The notes below the pieces were generated by a model. That model had not been told where the DNA came from. It made no database searches and worked only from the letters and a program-made list of their open reading frames with translations. Source: Acinetobacter baylyi DSM 14961 = CIP 107474 (GTDB lineage: Bacteria; Pseudomonadota; Gammaproteobacteria; Pseudomonadales; Moraxellaceae). From it: a DNA stretch of 64,000 bases. Position numbers and translations under genes: made by a program. Shown here piece by piece: positions 31,201-41,234 of this stretch (within the stretch, counting starts at the first letter, position 1; the number at the start of each line of letters is the position of its first letter). The DNA lies in NCBI RefSeq assembly GCF_000368685.1, contig NZ_KB849623.1, positions 310,001 to 374,000 on the forward strand. Reading direction: 5' to 3'.

Positions 31201-32322
31201 ACCTGGACGCATCACTTTGTAGATTTCTACAAGCGCTTCTTCACGACCAGATGTTGTATCTGCACGTAAGGTGTCAGCAACAAAAGAACCACGATCGATG
31301 TCATTGGTGAACAGGATATTAAATTGTTTAATACCACCTTCAGCAATTCTGACCAAAATCTCATGACTTAATACAGTGTTAGCAGTAATTACTTCACCGT
31401 CTTTAAGTACGATATCTTCAGCAGTAATACGCTCATACAAATATTCATCTGGAACTGGAAGTTTAGTTAAACCAGCAGCTTCCATTTGACGTACATGGCG
31501 AGCATTAATACGTTTACCTTGTTCAACAATGGCTTTACCATCATTGTCCACGATATCAAATTGAGCCATTTCACCACGAAGACGTTCAGGCACAAGGTCA
31601 ATCTGATAGCTACCCATATCAAGATATACAGGTACTTTTTCGTAGAACATATTCAGAATTTGTTCATTGCTATAGCTCAATGCACGTAACACAACAGTCG
31701 CAAGCAATTTACGACGACGGTCAATACGTACAAAGACTAAATCTTTAGCATCAAACTCAAAATCTAACCATGAACCACGGTAAGGAATGATACGTGCTGA
31801 ATAAAGCACTTTACCGCTTGAATGCGTTTTACCTTTATCATGGTCAAAGAATACGCCTGGTGAACGGTGTAATTGAGATACGATTACACGCTCAGTACCA
31901 TTGATCACAAAGGTACCATTCTCAGTCATGAGTGGCATTTCACCCATGTACACTTCTTGTTCACGTACGTCTTTAATAGATTTCGTTTCACGATCTTTGA
32001 TGATCAAACGAATTTTAACGCGCATTGGTGCCGCAAAGGTTGAGCCACGAAGAATACATTCGCGAACATCAAACTCTGGTTTACCAAGACTATACTCAAC
32101 GAATTCTAAAGCAGCATTGCCCGAATAACTTTCAATAGGAAAAACTGAACGAAATGCAGCTTGGAGACCGATATCTTCGCGATTTTTTGGTGTTTTGCCG
32201 TCTTGCAAGAATGTTCTGTACGAGTCGACTTGAATCGAGAGCAGGTACGGAGCATGCATGACTTGGGGCAATTTACCAAAATTCTTACGGATCCGTTTCT
32301 TTTCGGTATATGAGTATGCCAT
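28234..32322 (-). CDS. rpoB: DNA-directed RNA polymerase subunit beta
   Basis: 1362 residues. The rifampicin region reads [20 protein letters not shown] then [18 protein letters not shown]; the positions equal to E. coli Asp516, His526 and Ser531 are wild type, so no classic resistance change is present. Other marks are the C-terminal [19 protein letters not shown] and [10 protein letters not shown]. The start has GAGGA before it. It follows rplL after ~300 bases that contain an attenuator-like hairpin and a long duplex. Confidence 0.98.
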   Translation of the reverse strand: MAYSYTEKKRIRKNFGKLPQVMHAPYLLSIQVDSYRTFLQDGKTPKNREDIGLQAAFRSVFPIESYSGNAALEFVEYSLGKPEFDVRECILRGSTFAAPMRVKIRLIIKDRETKSIKDVREQEVYMGEMPLMTENGTFVINGTERVIVSQLHRSPGVFFDHDKGKTHSSGKVLYSARIIPYRGSWLDFEFDAKDLVFVRIDRRRKLLATVVLRALSYSNEQILNMFYEKVPVYLDMGSYQIDLVPERLRGEMAQFDIVDNDGKAIVEQGKRINARHVRQMEAAGLTKLPVPDEYLYERITAEDIVLKDGEVITANTVLSHEILVRIAEGGIKQFNILFTNDIDRGSFVADTLRADTTSGREEALVEIYKVMRPGEPPTKEAAENLFNNLFFSTERYDLSPVGRMKFNRRLGRPYEVGTDQKSREVEGILSNDDIIDVLKTLVEIRNGKGEVDDIDHLGNRRVRSVGEMTENQFRVGLVRVERAVKERLNQAETDNLSPQDLINAKPVAAAIKEFFGSSQLSQFMDQNNPLSEITHKRRVSALGPGGLTRERAGFEVRDVHQTHYGRVCPIETPEGPNIGLINSLSVYAKANNFGFLETPYRRVVDGRVTDDVEYLSAIEEVGTVIAQADSALDKDGHLTEDFVSVRHQGDFVRMPPEKVTHMDVSAQQVVSVAASLIPFLEHDDANRALMGSNMQRQAVPTLLADKPLVGTGMEANVAHDSGVCVIAKRGGRIEFVDASRVVIRVNEDEMIAGEAGVDIYNLIKYTRSNQNTCINQKVLVSMGDKVGRGDVLADGPSTDGGELALGQNMRVAFMTWNGYNYEDSILLSERVLQEDRLTSIHIQELSCVARDTKLGAEEITADIPNVGEAALSKLDESGIVYIGAEVAAGDILVGKVTPKGETQLTPEEKLLRAIFGEKAADVKDSSLRVSSSVKGTVIDVQVFTRDGIEKDERAQAIEKAQLDAYRKDLKEEFKIFEEAARERIIRLLKGQESNGGGTTKRGDKLSEDVLSGLELVDLLEVQPTDEGIAERLTQIQVFLKEKSYEIDEKFAEKKRKLSTGDELTTGVLKVVKVYLAVKRRIQPGDKMAGRHGNKGVVSNILPVEDMPHDIHGVPVDVVLNPLGVPSRMNVGQILETHLGMAAKGLGDKIDKMMKEQRTVLELRDFLDKIYNKVGGEQEDLDSLTDEEILVLSGNLRKGVPLATPVFDGAEESQIKELLELGGISRTGQTVLYDGRTGERFDRPVTVGYMYMLKLNHLVDDKMHARSTGSYSLVTQQPLGGKAQFGGQRFGEMEVWALEAYGAAYTLQEMLTVKSDDVEGRTRIYKNIVDGNHYMDPGMPESFNVLTKEIRSLGINIELKNGD

Positions 32323-32434
32323 CTGGAGTCCTCGGAAAGTAAACTAAGTCCGCCTGCAGAACGAACTTAGAAGGAATTACGCAGGTCGATATGACCACCA
32401 CTTTTATACAAATGCTGCAAATTTCAGTGGTACA

Positions 32435-32481
32435 AAACGCTTAGCAATATTTTTAAAATGGAAAAATATTGCTAAGCGTTT
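32435..32481 (-). other. Perfect 20-bp stem in the rplL-rpoB gap, likely RNase III processing site
   Basis: Arms 32435-32454 and 32462-32481 are exact complements with a 7-base loop. It is too long, and lacks the T run, for a terminator. In E. coli the rplL-rpoB gap carries an RNase III-cleaved hairpin, so a similar role is the natural reading; this is inferred from position and shape. Confidence 0.65.
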
Positions 32482-32556
32482 GATTGTGTTTATTTATTTT
32501 TAAAATTGATGGTTTTTCTACCAATCAATCTAAAATCGAGCCGATTATTGTAACGC

Positions 32557-32587
32557 AAAAAGGCTGATGACCCAAGAGCCATCAGCC
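32557..32587 (-). terminator. Attenuator/partial terminator between rplL and rpoB
   Basis: On the minus strand GGCTGATG / CATCAGCC with a 10-base loop, then five T. The short T run fits partial read-through, giving more ribosomal protein mRNA than RNA polymerase mRNA, as in other bacteria. Confidence 0.75.
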
Positions 32588-32626
32588 AATTTTTGGGGTC
32601 AAATTAAAATTCGACCCCTAGCGAAA

Positions 32627-32992
32627 TTACTTAACAGTAACTGTAGCACCAGTTTCTTCAAGTTTTTTCTTAAGTTCTTCAGCTTCTTCTTTAGAAACGC
32701 CTTCTTTAAGATTTGAAGGAGCGCCTTCTACTAAGTCTTTAGCTTCTTTCAAGCCAAGACCAGTAACTTCACGTACTGCTTTAATTACAGCAACTTTGTT
32801 AGCACCGAAAGAAGTCAATTCAACATTGAATTCTGATTGCTCTTCAACAGCAGCAACAGCAGGACCTGCAGCTACAGCTACAGCAGCAGCTGATACGTTG
32901 AATTTCTCTTCGAAAGCAGAGATAAGTTCAACAAGTTCAAGAACAGTTTTTTCAGCAACTGCGTTTAAGATTTCTTCGTTAGTTAAAGCCAT
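32627..32992 (-). CDS. rplL: 50S ribosomal protein L7/L12
   Basis: 121 residues. The stalk protein that recruits translation GTPases. N-terminal dimerisation part ([20 protein letters not shown]), an Ala-rich hinge ([20 protein letters not shown]) and the conserved C-terminal domain ([20 protein letters not shown], then LVEGAP). It follows rplJ closely, as usual. Confidence 0.98.
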   Translation of the reverse strand: MALTNEEILNAVAEKTVLELVELISAFEEKFNVSAAAVAVAAGPAVAAVEEQSEFNVELTSFGANKVAVIKAVREVTGLGLKEAKDLVEGAPSNLKEGVSKEEAEELKKKLEETGATVTVK

Positions 32993-33040
32993 GAGAATAA
33001 CTCCAAATGGATATTGAATGGTGTGTGAAATTTATTAAGC

Positions 33041-33547
33041 TTATGCAGCTTCTGACTCGTTTTTCTCTTTGAGCGCTGTAATAAGGCGACCCAATTTCGA
33101 AATAGGAGCTTGAAGAACATTGGCAAGCATAGTAAGTGCTTTTTCTTGGTTCGGAAGATTCGCGATAACGCTAACGTCAGCACCTTGATAAAGTTTGCCG
33201 TCAAATGCAGCAGCTTTAAGTTCAAATGCTTTGTTCGTTTTAGCAAATTCTTCAAACAAGCGAGCAGCTGCGCCCATGTCATCTTCAGAAGTTGAAAAAG
33301 CTAGAATAGTTGGACCAACAAGGTTTTCGTCTAAGATATCAAATTGAGTACCTTCGAAAGCACGTTTAGCCAAAGTGTTACGTACAACACGTGTAGCAAC
33401 ACCAAGCTTACGAGCTTCAACACGAAGTGTAGTCAATTGTTCAACTGTTAAACCTTGGTAGTCAGCAACAACAGCAGCAAACGCGGTAGAAGCAACTTCA
33501 TTTACTTCCGCAACGATCTGTTTTTTGTCTTCGATAAGAAGAGCCAT
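33041..33547 (-). CDS. rplJ: 50S ribosomal protein L10
   Basis: 168 residues from ATG at 33547, which has AGGAGG at ideal spacing; the longer frame runs back into the leader. L10 anchors L7/L12 dimers to the 23S rRNA stalk base. Recognisable are ALLIEDKKQIVAEVNEVA, VVADYQGLTVEQLTTLR and VVRNTLAKRAFEGT. With L7/L12 bound it normally represses its own mRNA by binding the leader. Confidence 0.97.
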   Translation of the reverse strand: MALLIEDKKQIVAEVNEVASTAFAAVVADYQGLTVEQLTTLRVEARKLGVATRVVRNTLAKRAFEGTQFDILDENLVGPTILAFSTSEDDMGAAARLFEEFAKTNKAFELKAAAFDGKLYQGADVSVIANLPNQEKALTMLANVLQAPISKLGRLITALKEKNESEAA

Positions 33548-33830
33548 TGTAAAACCTCCTAACGGTGATTTATGCAATCCACGGACTGCACTCCCAATTC
33601 GTAAATCAATCTCTTGACTTACACGCGGAGGAGGAATCAATCACACCACCGCGTCTACTCAGACTGGTATTTTAAGAAGCGAATCCGAAGACTCCCCTCG
33701 CCTGAGGTCTTTGACGCTGATAAATTTACATCTATCAATTCAAAGTCCGCCTGATGATCAACAAAGCAATGCTTTATCAATCCACAAGAAGAAAAGCTCA
33801 ACCTCAATAGAAGTCATCACTCTTTCTTGC
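33548..33830 (-). promoter_or_regulatory. Probable L10 leader (autoregulatory 5' UTR)
   Basis: The ~280 bases before rplJ contain no gene and are less AT-rich than the surrounding gaps, with several short complementary segments (for example ACGCGG with CCGCGT around 33623-33655). Its place, length and the known autoregulation of rplJL by L10-(L12) make a leader the natural reading; I did not derive the full fold. Confidence 0.55.
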
Positions 33831-33861
33831 GTAAAATTTGAAGTAACACTTCAAATTTTAC
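33831..33861 (-). other. 14-bp perfect hairpin between rplA and rplJ
   Basis: GTAAAATTTGAAGT and its exact complement with a 3-base loop. AT-rich, no T run of more than four. It could be a weak terminator of rplKA, a processing site, or part of the rplJ promoter region. Confidence 0.55.
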
Positions 33862-33908
33862 TCAGGACTTTAAAATTCTTTTATCGCAATATAATTATTG
33901 AAAAATAA

Positions 33909-34604
33909 TTATTTAGAAACGTTTTGTACATCAACAACAAGACCAGGACCCATAGTTGAGCTCAAAGTGATCTTTTGGATGTAGATACCTTTAGAAGTCG
34001 CAGGTTTTAACTTTTTCAAGTCTGCAACTAAGGTTTCAACGTTTTGACGGATTGCTTCAGCAGTAAAACCTACTTGACCAATCGCAGCGTGGATGATACC
34101 CGCTTTGTCTACACGGTAACGTGCTTGACCAGCTTTTGCATTTTTAACTGCAGTTGCTACGTCAGGAGTTACAGTACCCACTTTAGGGTTTGGCATTAAG
34201 CCACGTGGACCAAGGATCGTACCTAACTTACCAACAACACGCATTGCATCTGGAGCAGCAATCACAACGTCGAAGTCTAAGTTACCCGCTTGAATGCTTT
34301 CAGCAAGATCATCAAAACCAACGATGTCCGCGCCTTCAGCTTTAGCAGCTTCAGCAGCAGCGCCTTGAGCAAACACAGCAACACGTACAGTTTTACCAGT
34401 ACCTGCAGGAAGTGTAGTCGCGCCACGAACAACTTGGTCAGATTTACGAGGATCAACACCTAGGTTTACCGCAACATCCAAAGATTCTTTGAATTTTGCA
34501 GCAGGTAGGCTGCTAAGAACTTGTACTGCTTCTTCCAAAGTGTAAACTTTGTTTGCTTCAATAGCTGCAGCAATGGCTTTTTGACGTTTAGTTAACTTTG
34601 CCAT
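33909..34604 (-). CDS. rplA: 50S ribosomal protein L1
   Basis: 231 residues. It binds 23S rRNA at the L1 stalk and, when in excess, its own operon mRNA. Family segments seen: [55 protein letters not shown]. It is separated from rplK by only three bases. Confidence 0.98.
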   Translation of the reverse strand: MAKLTKRQKAIAAAIEANKVYTLEEAVQVLSSLPAAKFKESLDVAVNLGVDPRKSDQVVRGATTLPAGTGKTVRVAVFAQGAAAEAAKAEGADIVGFDDLAESIQAGNLDFDVVIAAPDAMRVVGKLGTILGPRGLMPNPKVGTVTPDVATAVKNAKAGQARYRVDKAGIIHAAIGQVGFTAEAIRQNVETLVADLKKLKPATSKGIYIQKITLSSTMGPGLVVDVQNVSK

Positions 34605-34607
34605 GTC

Positions 34608-35036
34608 TTATAGCTCCACTTCCAAGCCCATAGAACGCGCAGAACCAGCAATGGTACGTACACGTGCGTCTAAATCAGCACCAGTTAAATCTGGTTCTTT
34701 AGTAGTCGCAATTTCTTCTAACTGAGCGCGAGTCAACTTACCAACTTTAGTTTTGTTTGGTACAGCAGAACCCTTTTGGATACCAGCAGCTTTCTTAAGA
34801 AGAATCGCAGCAGGTGGAGTTTTCATGATGAATGTGAACGACTTATCGTTGTACACAGTAATCACTACAGGAATTGGAAGACCTTGTTCAACTTTTTGTG
34901 TAGCAGCATTGAATTCTTTACAGAATGCCATGATGTTAACACCACGTTGACCTAGTGCAGGACCAATCGGTGGAGATGGATTCGCTTTACCAGCTGGAAC
35001 TTGCAGCTTGATATAGCCGTCAATCTTCTTAGCCAT
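34608..35036 (-). CDS. rplK: 50S ribosomal protein L11
   Basis: 142 residues. It binds the GTPase-associated centre of 23S rRNA and is needed for RelA activation. Typical are [36 protein letters not shown] and [16 protein letters not shown]. First gene of the rplKA pair. A 7-bp inverted repeat (35113-35119/35129-35135) lies in the gap to nusG. Confidence 0.98.
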   Translation of the reverse strand: MAKKIDGYIKLQVPAGKANPSPPIGPALGQRGVNIMAFCKEFNAATQKVEQGLPIPVVITVYNDKSFTFIMKTPPAAILLKKAAGIQKGSAVPNKTKVGKLTRAQLEEIATTKEPDLTGADLDARVRTIAGSARSMGLEVEL

Positions 35037-35153
35037 TTCAAATTACCTCTGGGTACAAACGCCTTTTAGAGCTCCCCAACATTTCAAGTAACGATACCGT
35101 TACAACAACAATGCCCGATCCATAACAAATCGGGCGCTTTCAAACAGTGCAAA

Positions 35154-35687
35154 TTAAATTGTTTTTTCGACTTGGCGAAATTCCAATTCAACTTGAGTTG
35201 GTCGATTAAATACATTAATCGTCAACGTTAAACGTGATTTTTCGTACTGAACTTCCTCCACGACTCCTTTAAAGTCTGTGAATGGACCGTCAATAACCAA
35301 TAATTCTTCACCCGGCTCAAACATCGTCTTAGGACGAGGTGCTTCACCTTTATTGTGTACACGTGCAAGAATCGCATCAGCTTCTTTTTGCGTAATTGGT
35401 GCTGGCTTTTCAGCTGTACCACCGATGAAACCTAATACTTTTGGACATTCTTTAACAATGTGCCAAGTTTCATCATTCATTTCCATTTCGACTAACACAT
35501 AGCCAGGAAAGAATTTACGCTCTGATTTACGTTTCTTACCATCCTTCATCTCTACCACTTCTTCGGTAGGAACAAGGACTTCACCAAAACTATCAGCAAC
35601 AGCGCTACGCTGGATTCGATCATTAAGTGAACGCATCACTTGTTTTTCATAACCTGAATAGGCATGAATAATGTACCAACGTTTCAT
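35154..35687 (-). CDS. nusG: Transcription termination/antitermination factor NusG
   Basis: 177 residues. It binds RNA polymerase and links it to Rho or to ribosomal protein S10. N-terminal NGN domain ([32 protein letters not shown]) and C-terminal KOW domain ([20 protein letters not shown]). Seven bases after secE, same operon. Confidence 0.98.
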   Translation of the reverse strand: MKRWYIIHAYSGYEKQVMRSLNDRIQRSAVADSFGEVLVPTEEVVEMKDGKKRKSERKFFPGYVLVEMEMNDETWHIVKECPKVLGFIGGTAEKPAPITQKEADAILARVHNKGEAPRPKTMFEPGEELLVIDGPFTDFKGVVEEVQYEKSRLTLTINVFNRPTQVELEFRQVEKTI

Positions 35688-35694
35688 AGCTCTC

Positions 35695-36135
35695 TTACCC
35701 GATAATCAACTTAATTAACCAGCCTAAACCATAATCAAAACACCATAATACAATGGATGTAATGACTACGACCAACAGCACTTGCCAAGATGTAGTCACT
35801 GTTTCTTGCTTGGTCGGCCAAGTTACTCGACGCAACTCGATTCGCGCATCTTTCAGCAAACGAATAAAGCCCTTACCTTGATGGGTGGCGTATAATAAAC
35901 CTAAAGCGACGACGATACAAGCCAAAATTACACCAACGCGCACCCAAATATTATTTGCTGGTGGCCAGTAGGCTGGTAAATATTGATTCACCATCGCGGC
36001 ACCAATCAATAATGCCAGTGCAATGACCCATAGCACCACGTCTAATGGAGAACCAGAAGTGACTACTTCGGCAGAGTTATTTCGTTGAGGAATTGGCGCG
36101 TCGCTTAATGCGTCACGCGATTTATCATTCGACAT
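35695..36135 (-). CDS. secE: Preprotein translocase subunit SecE
   Basis: 146 residues, part of the SecYEG channel. Three membrane segments ([57 protein letters not shown]), as in the E. coli three-helix type, and the conserved amphipathic part [17 protein letters not shown] before the last helix. Cotranscribed with nusG. Confidence 0.97.
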   Translation of the reverse strand: MSNDKSRDALSDAPIPQRNNSAEVVTSGSPLDVVLWVIALALLIGAAMVNQYLPAYWPPANNIWVRVGVILACIVVALGLLYATHQGKGFIRLLKDARIELRRVTWPTKQETVTTSWQVLLVVVITSIVLWCFDYGLGWLIKLIIG

Positions 36136-36210
36136 TTTTGTACTCGTCGTAGAATTCGCGACTTATTATATGACAGTTAAGCCAGCATCAAGCTTTTTAT
36201 TTAGAAAAAA

Positions 36211-36286
36211 TGGCAGGCCAGGAGGGACTCGAACCCCCAACATTCGGTTTTGGAGACCGACGCTCTACCAATTGAACTACTGACCT
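36211..36286 (-). tRNA. tRNA-Trp (CCA anticodon)
   Basis: 76 bases, with encoded 3' CCA. Acceptor AGGTCAG / CTGGCCT (one G-T pair), anticodon arm CGGTCTCCAAAACCG with CCA in the loop, T-arm GGGGGTTCGAGTCCCTC. It lies between tuf and secE. Confidence 0.97.
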
Positions 36287-36293
36287 ATAAACA

Positions 36294-36317
36294 AACCGAG
36301 AGCCTAAACTCTCGGTT
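36294..36317 (-). terminator. Hairpin after tuf
   Basis: AACCGAGAG / CTCTCGGTT with a 6-base loop, followed on the minus strand by TGTTTA rather than a T run. It may be a partial terminator or an RNA-processing signal before tRNA-Trp. Confidence 0.5.
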
Positions 36318-36336
36318 AGAACAAACATATTAGCGG

Positions 36337-37527
36337 TTATGCAGTTACTTTCGCAACTACACCAGCACCAACTGTACGACCACCTTCACGGATCGCAAAA
36401 CGTAGACCTGGGTCCATTGCGATTGGGTGAATTAGTTCTACTGACATTTCAACGTTGTCACCTGGCATAACCATTTCAACGCCGTCTTGTAATTGGATTG
36501 CGCCAGTTACGTCAGTTGTACGGAAGTAGAACTGTGGACGGTAACCGTTAAGGAACGGAGTATGACGACCACCTTCTTCTTTAGAAAGTACATATACTTC
36601 TGCATCGAATTTAGTGTGCGGCTTGATTGTACCTGGTTTAGCAAGTACTTGACCACGTTGTACGTCTTCACGCTTAGTACCACGTAAAAGAACACCACAG
36701 TTCTCGCCCGCACGACCTTCGTCAAGAAGTTTACGGAACATTTCTACACCAGTTACAGTTGTTTTAACTGTATCTTTGATACCAACGATTTCAACTTCTT
36801 CGCCGACTTTAACGATACCAGATTCTACACGACCTGTTACCACTGTACCACGACCAGAAATAGAGAATACATCTTCGATTGGCATCAAGAATGCTTTATC
36901 GATAGCACGTTCTGGTTCTGGAATATAAGAATCAAGTGCTTCAACAAGTGAAAGTACAGCTGATTCGCCATATTGACCAGCATCACCATTAAGTGCAGCA
37001 AGCGCTGAACCACGGATGATAGGTGTGTCATCACCTGGGAAGTCATAAGTAGAAAGAAGTTCACGAACTTCCATTTCTACAAGCTCAAGAAGCTCTTCGT
37101 CGTCTACAAGGTCGCATTTGTTCAAGAATACAACGATGTAAGGTACACCTACCTGACGAGAAAGAAGGATGTGCTCACGAGTTTGTGGCATAGGACCGTC
37201 AGTCGCAGCACAAACAAGGATCGCGCCGTCCATCTGAGCAGCACCAGTAATCATGTTTTTAACGTAGTCGGCGTGGCCTGGGCAGTCTACGTGAGCGTAG
37301 TGACGAATAGGAGAATCGTATTCTACGTGTGAAGTATTAATTGTAATACCACGTGCTTTTTCTTCTGGTGCAGAATCGATTGCTGCGTAGTCTTTAGCTT
37401 CACCGCCGTAAGTTTTTGCACAAATTGTTGCAATTGCAGCAGTTAAAGTTGTTTTACCATGGTCGACGTGACCAATTGTACCCACGTTTACGTGTGGCTT
37501 ATTACGTTCAAACTTAGCCTTAGCCAT
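36337..37527 (-). CDS. tuf: Elongation factor Tu
   Basis: 396 residues. Delivers aminoacyl-tRNA to the ribosome. G motifs: [30 protein letters not shown] and GSALAAL. Domains II and III follow. The start is ATG at 37527 with GAGGAAGAG before it; the upstream in-frame ATG has no support. Cotranscribed with the four upstream tRNAs in the thrU-tyrU-glyT-thrT-tufB manner. Confidence 0.98.
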   Translation of the reverse strand: MAKAKFERNKPHVNVGTIGHVDHGKTTLTAAIATICAKTYGGEAKDYAAIDSAPEEKARGITINTSHVEYDSPIRHYAHVDCPGHADYVKNMITGAAQMDGAILVCAATDGPMPQTREHILLSRQVGVPYIVVFLNKCDLVDDEELLELVEMEVRELLSTYDFPGDDTPIIRGSALAALNGDAGQYGESAVLSLVEALDSYIPEPERAIDKAFLMPIEDVFSISGRGTVVTGRVESGIVKVGEEVEIVGIKDTVKTTVTGVEMFRKLLDEGRAGENCGVLLRGTKREDVQRGQVLAKPGTIKPHTKFDAEVYVLSKEEGGRHTPFLNGYRPQFYFRTTDVTGAIQLQDGVEMVMPGDNVEMSVELIHPIAMDPGLRFAIREGGRTVGAGVVAKVTA

Positions 37528-37671
37528 TTGCTCTTCCTCGTTTATGTCGAACACGAGTTAAACAACTCAGCATCGACAATCGTCTAAAAAACTAGACACC
37601 TAATACTTGAAAAGCAGACTAATAAGCCTGCTTTTGAGAAACTGGTGTAGAATAATCTACCAAATTGTATC

Positions 37672-37746
<75 letters not shown>

Positions 37747-37757
37747 ATCATCTTCGA

Positions 37758-37833
37758 TGGAGCGGGAGACGAGGGTCGAACTCGCGACATGTAGCTTGGA
37801 AGGCTACCGCTCTACCAACTGAGCTACTCCCGC
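37758..37833 (-). tRNA. tRNA-Gly (TCC anticodon)
   Basis: 76 bases with encoded CCA. Acceptor GCGGGAG / CTCCCGC, anticodon arm GTAGC-CTTCCAA-GCTAC, T-arm GCGAGTTCGACCCTCGT. Confidence 0.97.
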
Positions 37834-37865
37834 TTAATGTTGGTAATTACCACTTATCGAAGTAA

Positions 37866-37949
37866 TGGTGGTGAGAGAAGGATTCGAACCTTCGAAACTT
37901 TCGTGGCAGAGTTACAGTCTGCTCCCTTTGACCGCTCGGGAATCTCACC
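37866..37949 (-). tRNA. tRNA-Tyr (GTA anticodon)
   Basis: 84 bases with encoded CCA, class II with a long variable arm. Acceptor GGTGAGA / TCTCACC, anticodon arm GCAGA-CTGTAAC-TCTGC. Confidence 0.97.
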
Positions 37950-38002
37950 TTTACACTTACTTTCAGTGTCGTTCTTCAACATTATAACACAAAACCTTAA
38001 GA

Positions 38003-38078
<76 letters not shown>

Positions 38079-38119
38079 GTTTCTTAGTGTTTCGTACGTT
38101 TCGTATCGGAACGGTGTGC

Positions 38120-38147
38120 AGTTTAGCAAAACTCAGAATCCTTGCAA
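38120..38147 (-). promoter_or_regulatory. Promoter of the tRNA-tuf operon
   Basis: On the minus strand TTGCAA (38142-38147), a 16-base spacer, TAAACT (38120-38125), then the GC-rich stretch GCACACCG, a discriminator of the kind seen at stringently controlled stable RNA promoters. About 40 bases before the first tRNA. Confidence 0.65.
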
Positions 38148-38176
38148 GTGTTTTTTGCAAAAAAAACCTCAAAAAC

Positions 38177-39670
38177 TCATAAAATCAATCCGTTTGACGA
38201 TAATTCAACCGCTTTGATCACTGCGCGAGCTTTTATTTGGGTTTCATTCCACTCTGATTCAGGATTTGAGTCGACAACCAACCCTGCGCCAGCCTGTACA
38301 TAGACCTTATTTTCACGAATAACACAGGTTCTGATCGCAATCGACATGTCCATTTCGCCATGCCAGCCCAAATAACCCACTGCACCACCAAAAATTCCAC
38401 GTTTTACCGGCTCAACTTCGTCAATAATTTCCATTGCACGAATCTTTGGGGCACCTGAAAGCGTGCCTGCTGGAAAAGTTGCCTTAAAAACATCCAAAGC
38501 ATCGACATCATCCAACACTTCACCTTGTACATTGGAAACAATATGCATGACATGTGAATAACGTTCGATCACCATTTGATCAGTCACTTGCACTTTACCG
38601 ATTTTCGAGACACGCCCCACATCATTACGGCCTAAATCAATCAGCATTAAATGTTCCGCAATCTCTTTTTCATCAGAAAGCAAATCTTTTTCAAGCGCCA
38701 AATCTTCTTCTTTGGTTTTTCCTCGTGGACGTGTACCTGCAAGCGGACGTACAGTCGCGATCCCATTTTCGAGTCGAGAAAGAATTTCCGGTGAAGAACC
38801 TACGATATGAAACGGCTTTTGATCTAAAAGGGTCTGCCCTTGCACCAAAAATAAATATGGTGATGGATTGAGATGTCGTAATGCACGATAAACCTGTAAA
38901 GGCTCACCATCAAAATCCGACACCATACGATGCCCAGGAACAACCTGCATCACATCACCAGCACGGATATATTCTTTAACTTTCTCAATTGACTCAAGGA
39001 ATTTGTCATGCCCAGTCAGTGACTCAAAATGCGGAGCGGTATGTTTTTTAGCAACCAAGCTGATTGGCATAGCCAATAATGCCTCAATCTCATCCAGCTG
39101 TTGCTGAGCCTTGGCATAAGCCTCTGTATCATTAACATCTGCATGTACGATTAAAAACAAAGTATCTTTTAAGTTATCAAATACAATGACGGTTTTAGAC
39201 AACATCATCCATAAGTCTGGCAGTCCAACGGGATCCGCCTCAGGCACATTCTTTAACCTTGGCTCAATATAACGTACTGCGTCATAACCAAAGTAACCCA
39301 CCAAGCCGCCAGTAAAATTAGGCAGTGCGGGTAAATCTTGCTGGGTGGGTACTTTAAACTGCGCTTGAAAATCACGGATATATTGAAAGGGATCTGCACA
39401 TGGCTGGGTATCTATCGAGCCATCTACCGATTTGATCGTGAGCCGTCCTGCATTACAGGAAAATACGATTGATTCACCCAGTCCAATAATTGAATATCTT
39501 GCCCAGTTTTCGCCACCTTCGACAGATTCAAAAAGATAAGCTTGTTGATGTTGTTTTAAACGCGCAAATACAGACAATGGCGTATCTGTATCGGCTAAGC
39601 GTTGGCGATATACAGGGATAAGGTTATAACCCGCTGATTTTAGTTGTTCAAATTGAGTTAGTGATGTCAT
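38177..39670 (-). CDS. trpE: Anthranilate synthase component I
   Basis: 497 residues. Converts chorismate plus ammonia (from TrpG) to anthranilate, the first step of tryptophan synthesis. C-terminal chorismate-binding domain: GDVMQVVPGHRMVSDF, IVGSSPEILSRLENG, RPLAGTRPRGKTKEED, LIDLGRNDVGRVSKIG, FPAGTLSGAPKIRAME and GAGLVVDSNPESEWNET. The trpG partner is not adjacent. The LLES-type feedback region near the N-terminus reads YLFESVEGGENWARYS, so inhibition by tryptophan is likely. Confidence 0.97.
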   Translation of the reverse strand: MTSLTQFEQLKSAGYNLIPVYRQRLADTDTPLSVFARLKQHQQAYLFESVEGGENWARYSIIGLGESIVFSCNAGRLTIKSVDGSIDTQPCADPFQYIRDFQAQFKVPTQQDLPALPNFTGGLVGYFGYDAVRYIEPRLKNVPEADPVGLPDLWMMLSKTVIVFDNLKDTLFLIVHADVNDTEAYAKAQQQLDEIEALLAMPISLVAKKHTAPHFESLTGHDKFLESIEKVKEYIRAGDVMQVVPGHRMVSDFDGEPLQVYRALRHLNPSPYLFLVQGQTLLDQKPFHIVGSSPEILSRLENGIATVRPLAGTRPRGKTKEEDLALEKDLLSDEKEIAEHLMLIDLGRNDVGRVSKIGKVQVTDQMVIERYSHVMHIVSNVQGEVLDDVDALDVFKATFPAGTLSGAPKIRAMEIIDEVEPVKRGIFGGAVGYLGWHGEMDMSIAIRTCVIRENKVYVQAGAGLVVDSNPESEWNETQIKARAVIKAVELSSNGLIL

Positions 39671-39773
39671 GAGTATTCTCGATGGTTTTAAGTTAAGTAC
39701 GATAAAGGTGATTTAAGACGCGATTATCGCCATCGAAAAACCATAAGGTGATACATTCCCCACTCCTCAATGA

Positions 39774-40439
39774 TTAAATCAATTGATCCAGACGATCCAC
39801 AACTTCTTGCGGATGACTATCATAAATATTTTCTCCATGATTATAGCCATAGCTGACTACAATACAATCGATACCCGCACGTCTGGCTGCTTCAACATCA
39901 TTTTTTGAATCACCGATCATCAAGGTATTCTCAATAGTGGTCTTCATCACCTGCACACTATGTAGCAATGGAAGCGGGTCTGGTTTTCGTACAGGCAAAG
40001 TATCCCCACCCACGACCAAGTCAAAGTAATCGCCAATCTTAAGTGTTTCCAATAAATTTCTCGCCAATTGCTCAGGCTTGTTGGTTACACAAGCCATCTC
40101 GATTTTACGCGCCTTACACTCATCAAGAAATGCTTGCACACCTTCAAATAAGCGACTGGTCACACACAACTCTTGTGCATAAATTTCGAGATAAGTGGTT
40201 AACAGCATTTGATGCTTTGCAGGTTCTACTTCTTCAAACAAATGTTTTAAAACTGCATCGCATAACTTGCCAGTACCCTGTCCAACCCATTGGCGAATTT
40301 GAGCTTCTGTAACACGAGACCACCCCAGATGATCCAAAGTCAGATTCATCGCACGATACATATCTGATGCTGTATCGACCAATGTTCCATCTAGATCAAA
40401 CAAGACCAGTTGACGACGTTCTAATTGTACTAAAGACAT
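39774..40439 (-). CDS. gph: Phosphoglycolate phosphatase, HAD superfamily
   Basis: 221 residues. Dephosphorylates 2-phosphoglycolate arising from DNA repair. HAD motifs: LFDLDGTLVDTASDMYRAM (nucleophile Asp and acid/base Asp), CVTNKPEQLARNLLE, and MIGDSKNDVEAARRAG. The start is ATG at 40439 with AAGG before it. It neighbours trpE, an arrangement common in gamma-proteobacteria. Confidence 0.93.
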   Translation of the reverse strand: MSLVQLERRQLVLFDLDGTLVDTASDMYRAMNLTLDHLGWSRVTEAQIRQWVGQGTGKLCDAVLKHLFEEVEPAKHQMLLTTYLEIYAQELCVTSRLFEGVQAFLDECKARKIEMACVTNKPEQLARNLLETLKIGDYFDLVVGGDTLPVRKPDPLPLLHSVQVMKTTIENTLMIGDSKNDVEAARRAGIDCIVVSYGYNHGENIYDSHPQEVVDRLDQLI

Positions 40440-40451
40440 ATTGCACCTTAT

Positions 40452-40486
40452 AAAAAAGTAAAGGCATGCTTTTCGCATGCCTTTAC
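40452..40486 (-). terminator. Terminator of the FHA gene
   Basis: On the minus strand GTAAAGGCATGC / GCATGCCTTTAC (12 bp, perfect), loop GAAAA, then TTTTTTA. It lies just before gph. Confidence 0.92.
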
Positions 40487-40511
40487 AGACGTTTGTCTAG
40501 CTCAGGCAAGA

Positions 40512-41168
40512 TTATTTAAAAAACAACCAAGCGACTACAGCAAGAATAATGAGTGTAATAATTGTAAACAGCCCAACAGAGGCATTCTTTTGCTGTTCTT
40601 TTTCCTGTTCTACAGAAGAAGGAGGCTGTTTGATTGCAACAGGCTCAGGTTCTGGGACTGCTTTAATGTCTACACCTTCAGGAATAGGTGCAGGTTTTGG
40701 TGTCACAATATTCTGCGGCATACCTTCACGATTGACGGTCACATCTGTGTCACGCTCATTGAGGCTCGGCATCCCTTTGTCAGCCATCTCTTGTGCAGGT
40801 GTTGTCAGGGTTTGCTGATCTGTTGCATTAACAGGTTCTATTTCGACTTCTGGTAAATCAACGATTAATTCTGGATTTGGTGCCAATACTGAAAATTTAA
40901 GACTTGCAAATTGAACAAAATCACCATCATGTAACTGAACTTCTTGCTCAATACGAATATCGTTTACGAACGTACCATTTGAGGAGTTAAGGTCTTGAAC
41001 CCAAAGCTGATCATTTTGCAGCAAAAGTGCAGCGTGTTTACGAGAAATCTCTGCAGCTTGTAGCAACAAATCAGCATCTTGATGACGCCCGACGAGCATA
41101 TCATGCTCAACAGTGATCTCTTGTCCTGTAAATTCACCTGTAACAGCTTGTAGTTTCCAAGTCATCAT
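40512..41168 (-). CDS. FHA-domain protein, tail-anchored
   Basis: 218 residues. Residues ~20-90 are a forkhead-associated phosphothreonine-binding domain: MLVGRHQDADLLLQ, EISRKHAALLL and DLNSSNGTFVNDIRI with the conserved Gly-Arg, Ser-x-x-His and Asn-Gly residues. A Pro/Glu-rich linker follows, then a single C-terminal membrane helix (VGLFTIITLIILAVVAWLFF), which puts the FHA domain in the cytoplasm. No kinase gene is adjacent. It is upstream of gph and downstream of gspD on the same strand. Confidence 0.85.
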   Translation of the reverse strand: MMTWKLQAVTGEFTGQEITVEHDMLVGRHQDADLLLQAAEISRKHAALLLQNDQLWVQDLNSSNGTFVNDIRIEQEVQLHDGDFVQFASLKFSVLAPNPELIVDLPEVEIEPVNATDQQTLTTPAQEMADKGMPSLNERDTDVTVNREGMPQNIVTPKPAPIPEGVDIKAVPEPEPVAIKQPPSSVEQEKEQQKNASVGLFTIITLIILAVVAWLFFK

Positions 41169-41234
41169 TTATGTCTCTTATTGTGATTCATCAACATCAT
41201 AGCACGCTTCTTTTAGGCTTGATTGTGTATCCTG

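Noticed and set aside
32983..33282. Leucine-rich frame overlapping rplJ on the same strand
   Set aside because: An out-of-frame translation of rplJ with no start signal.
38177..39773. Tryptophan attenuator or leader peptide before trpE
   Set aside because: I found no short frame with tandem Trp codons and no terminator pair upstream of trpE.
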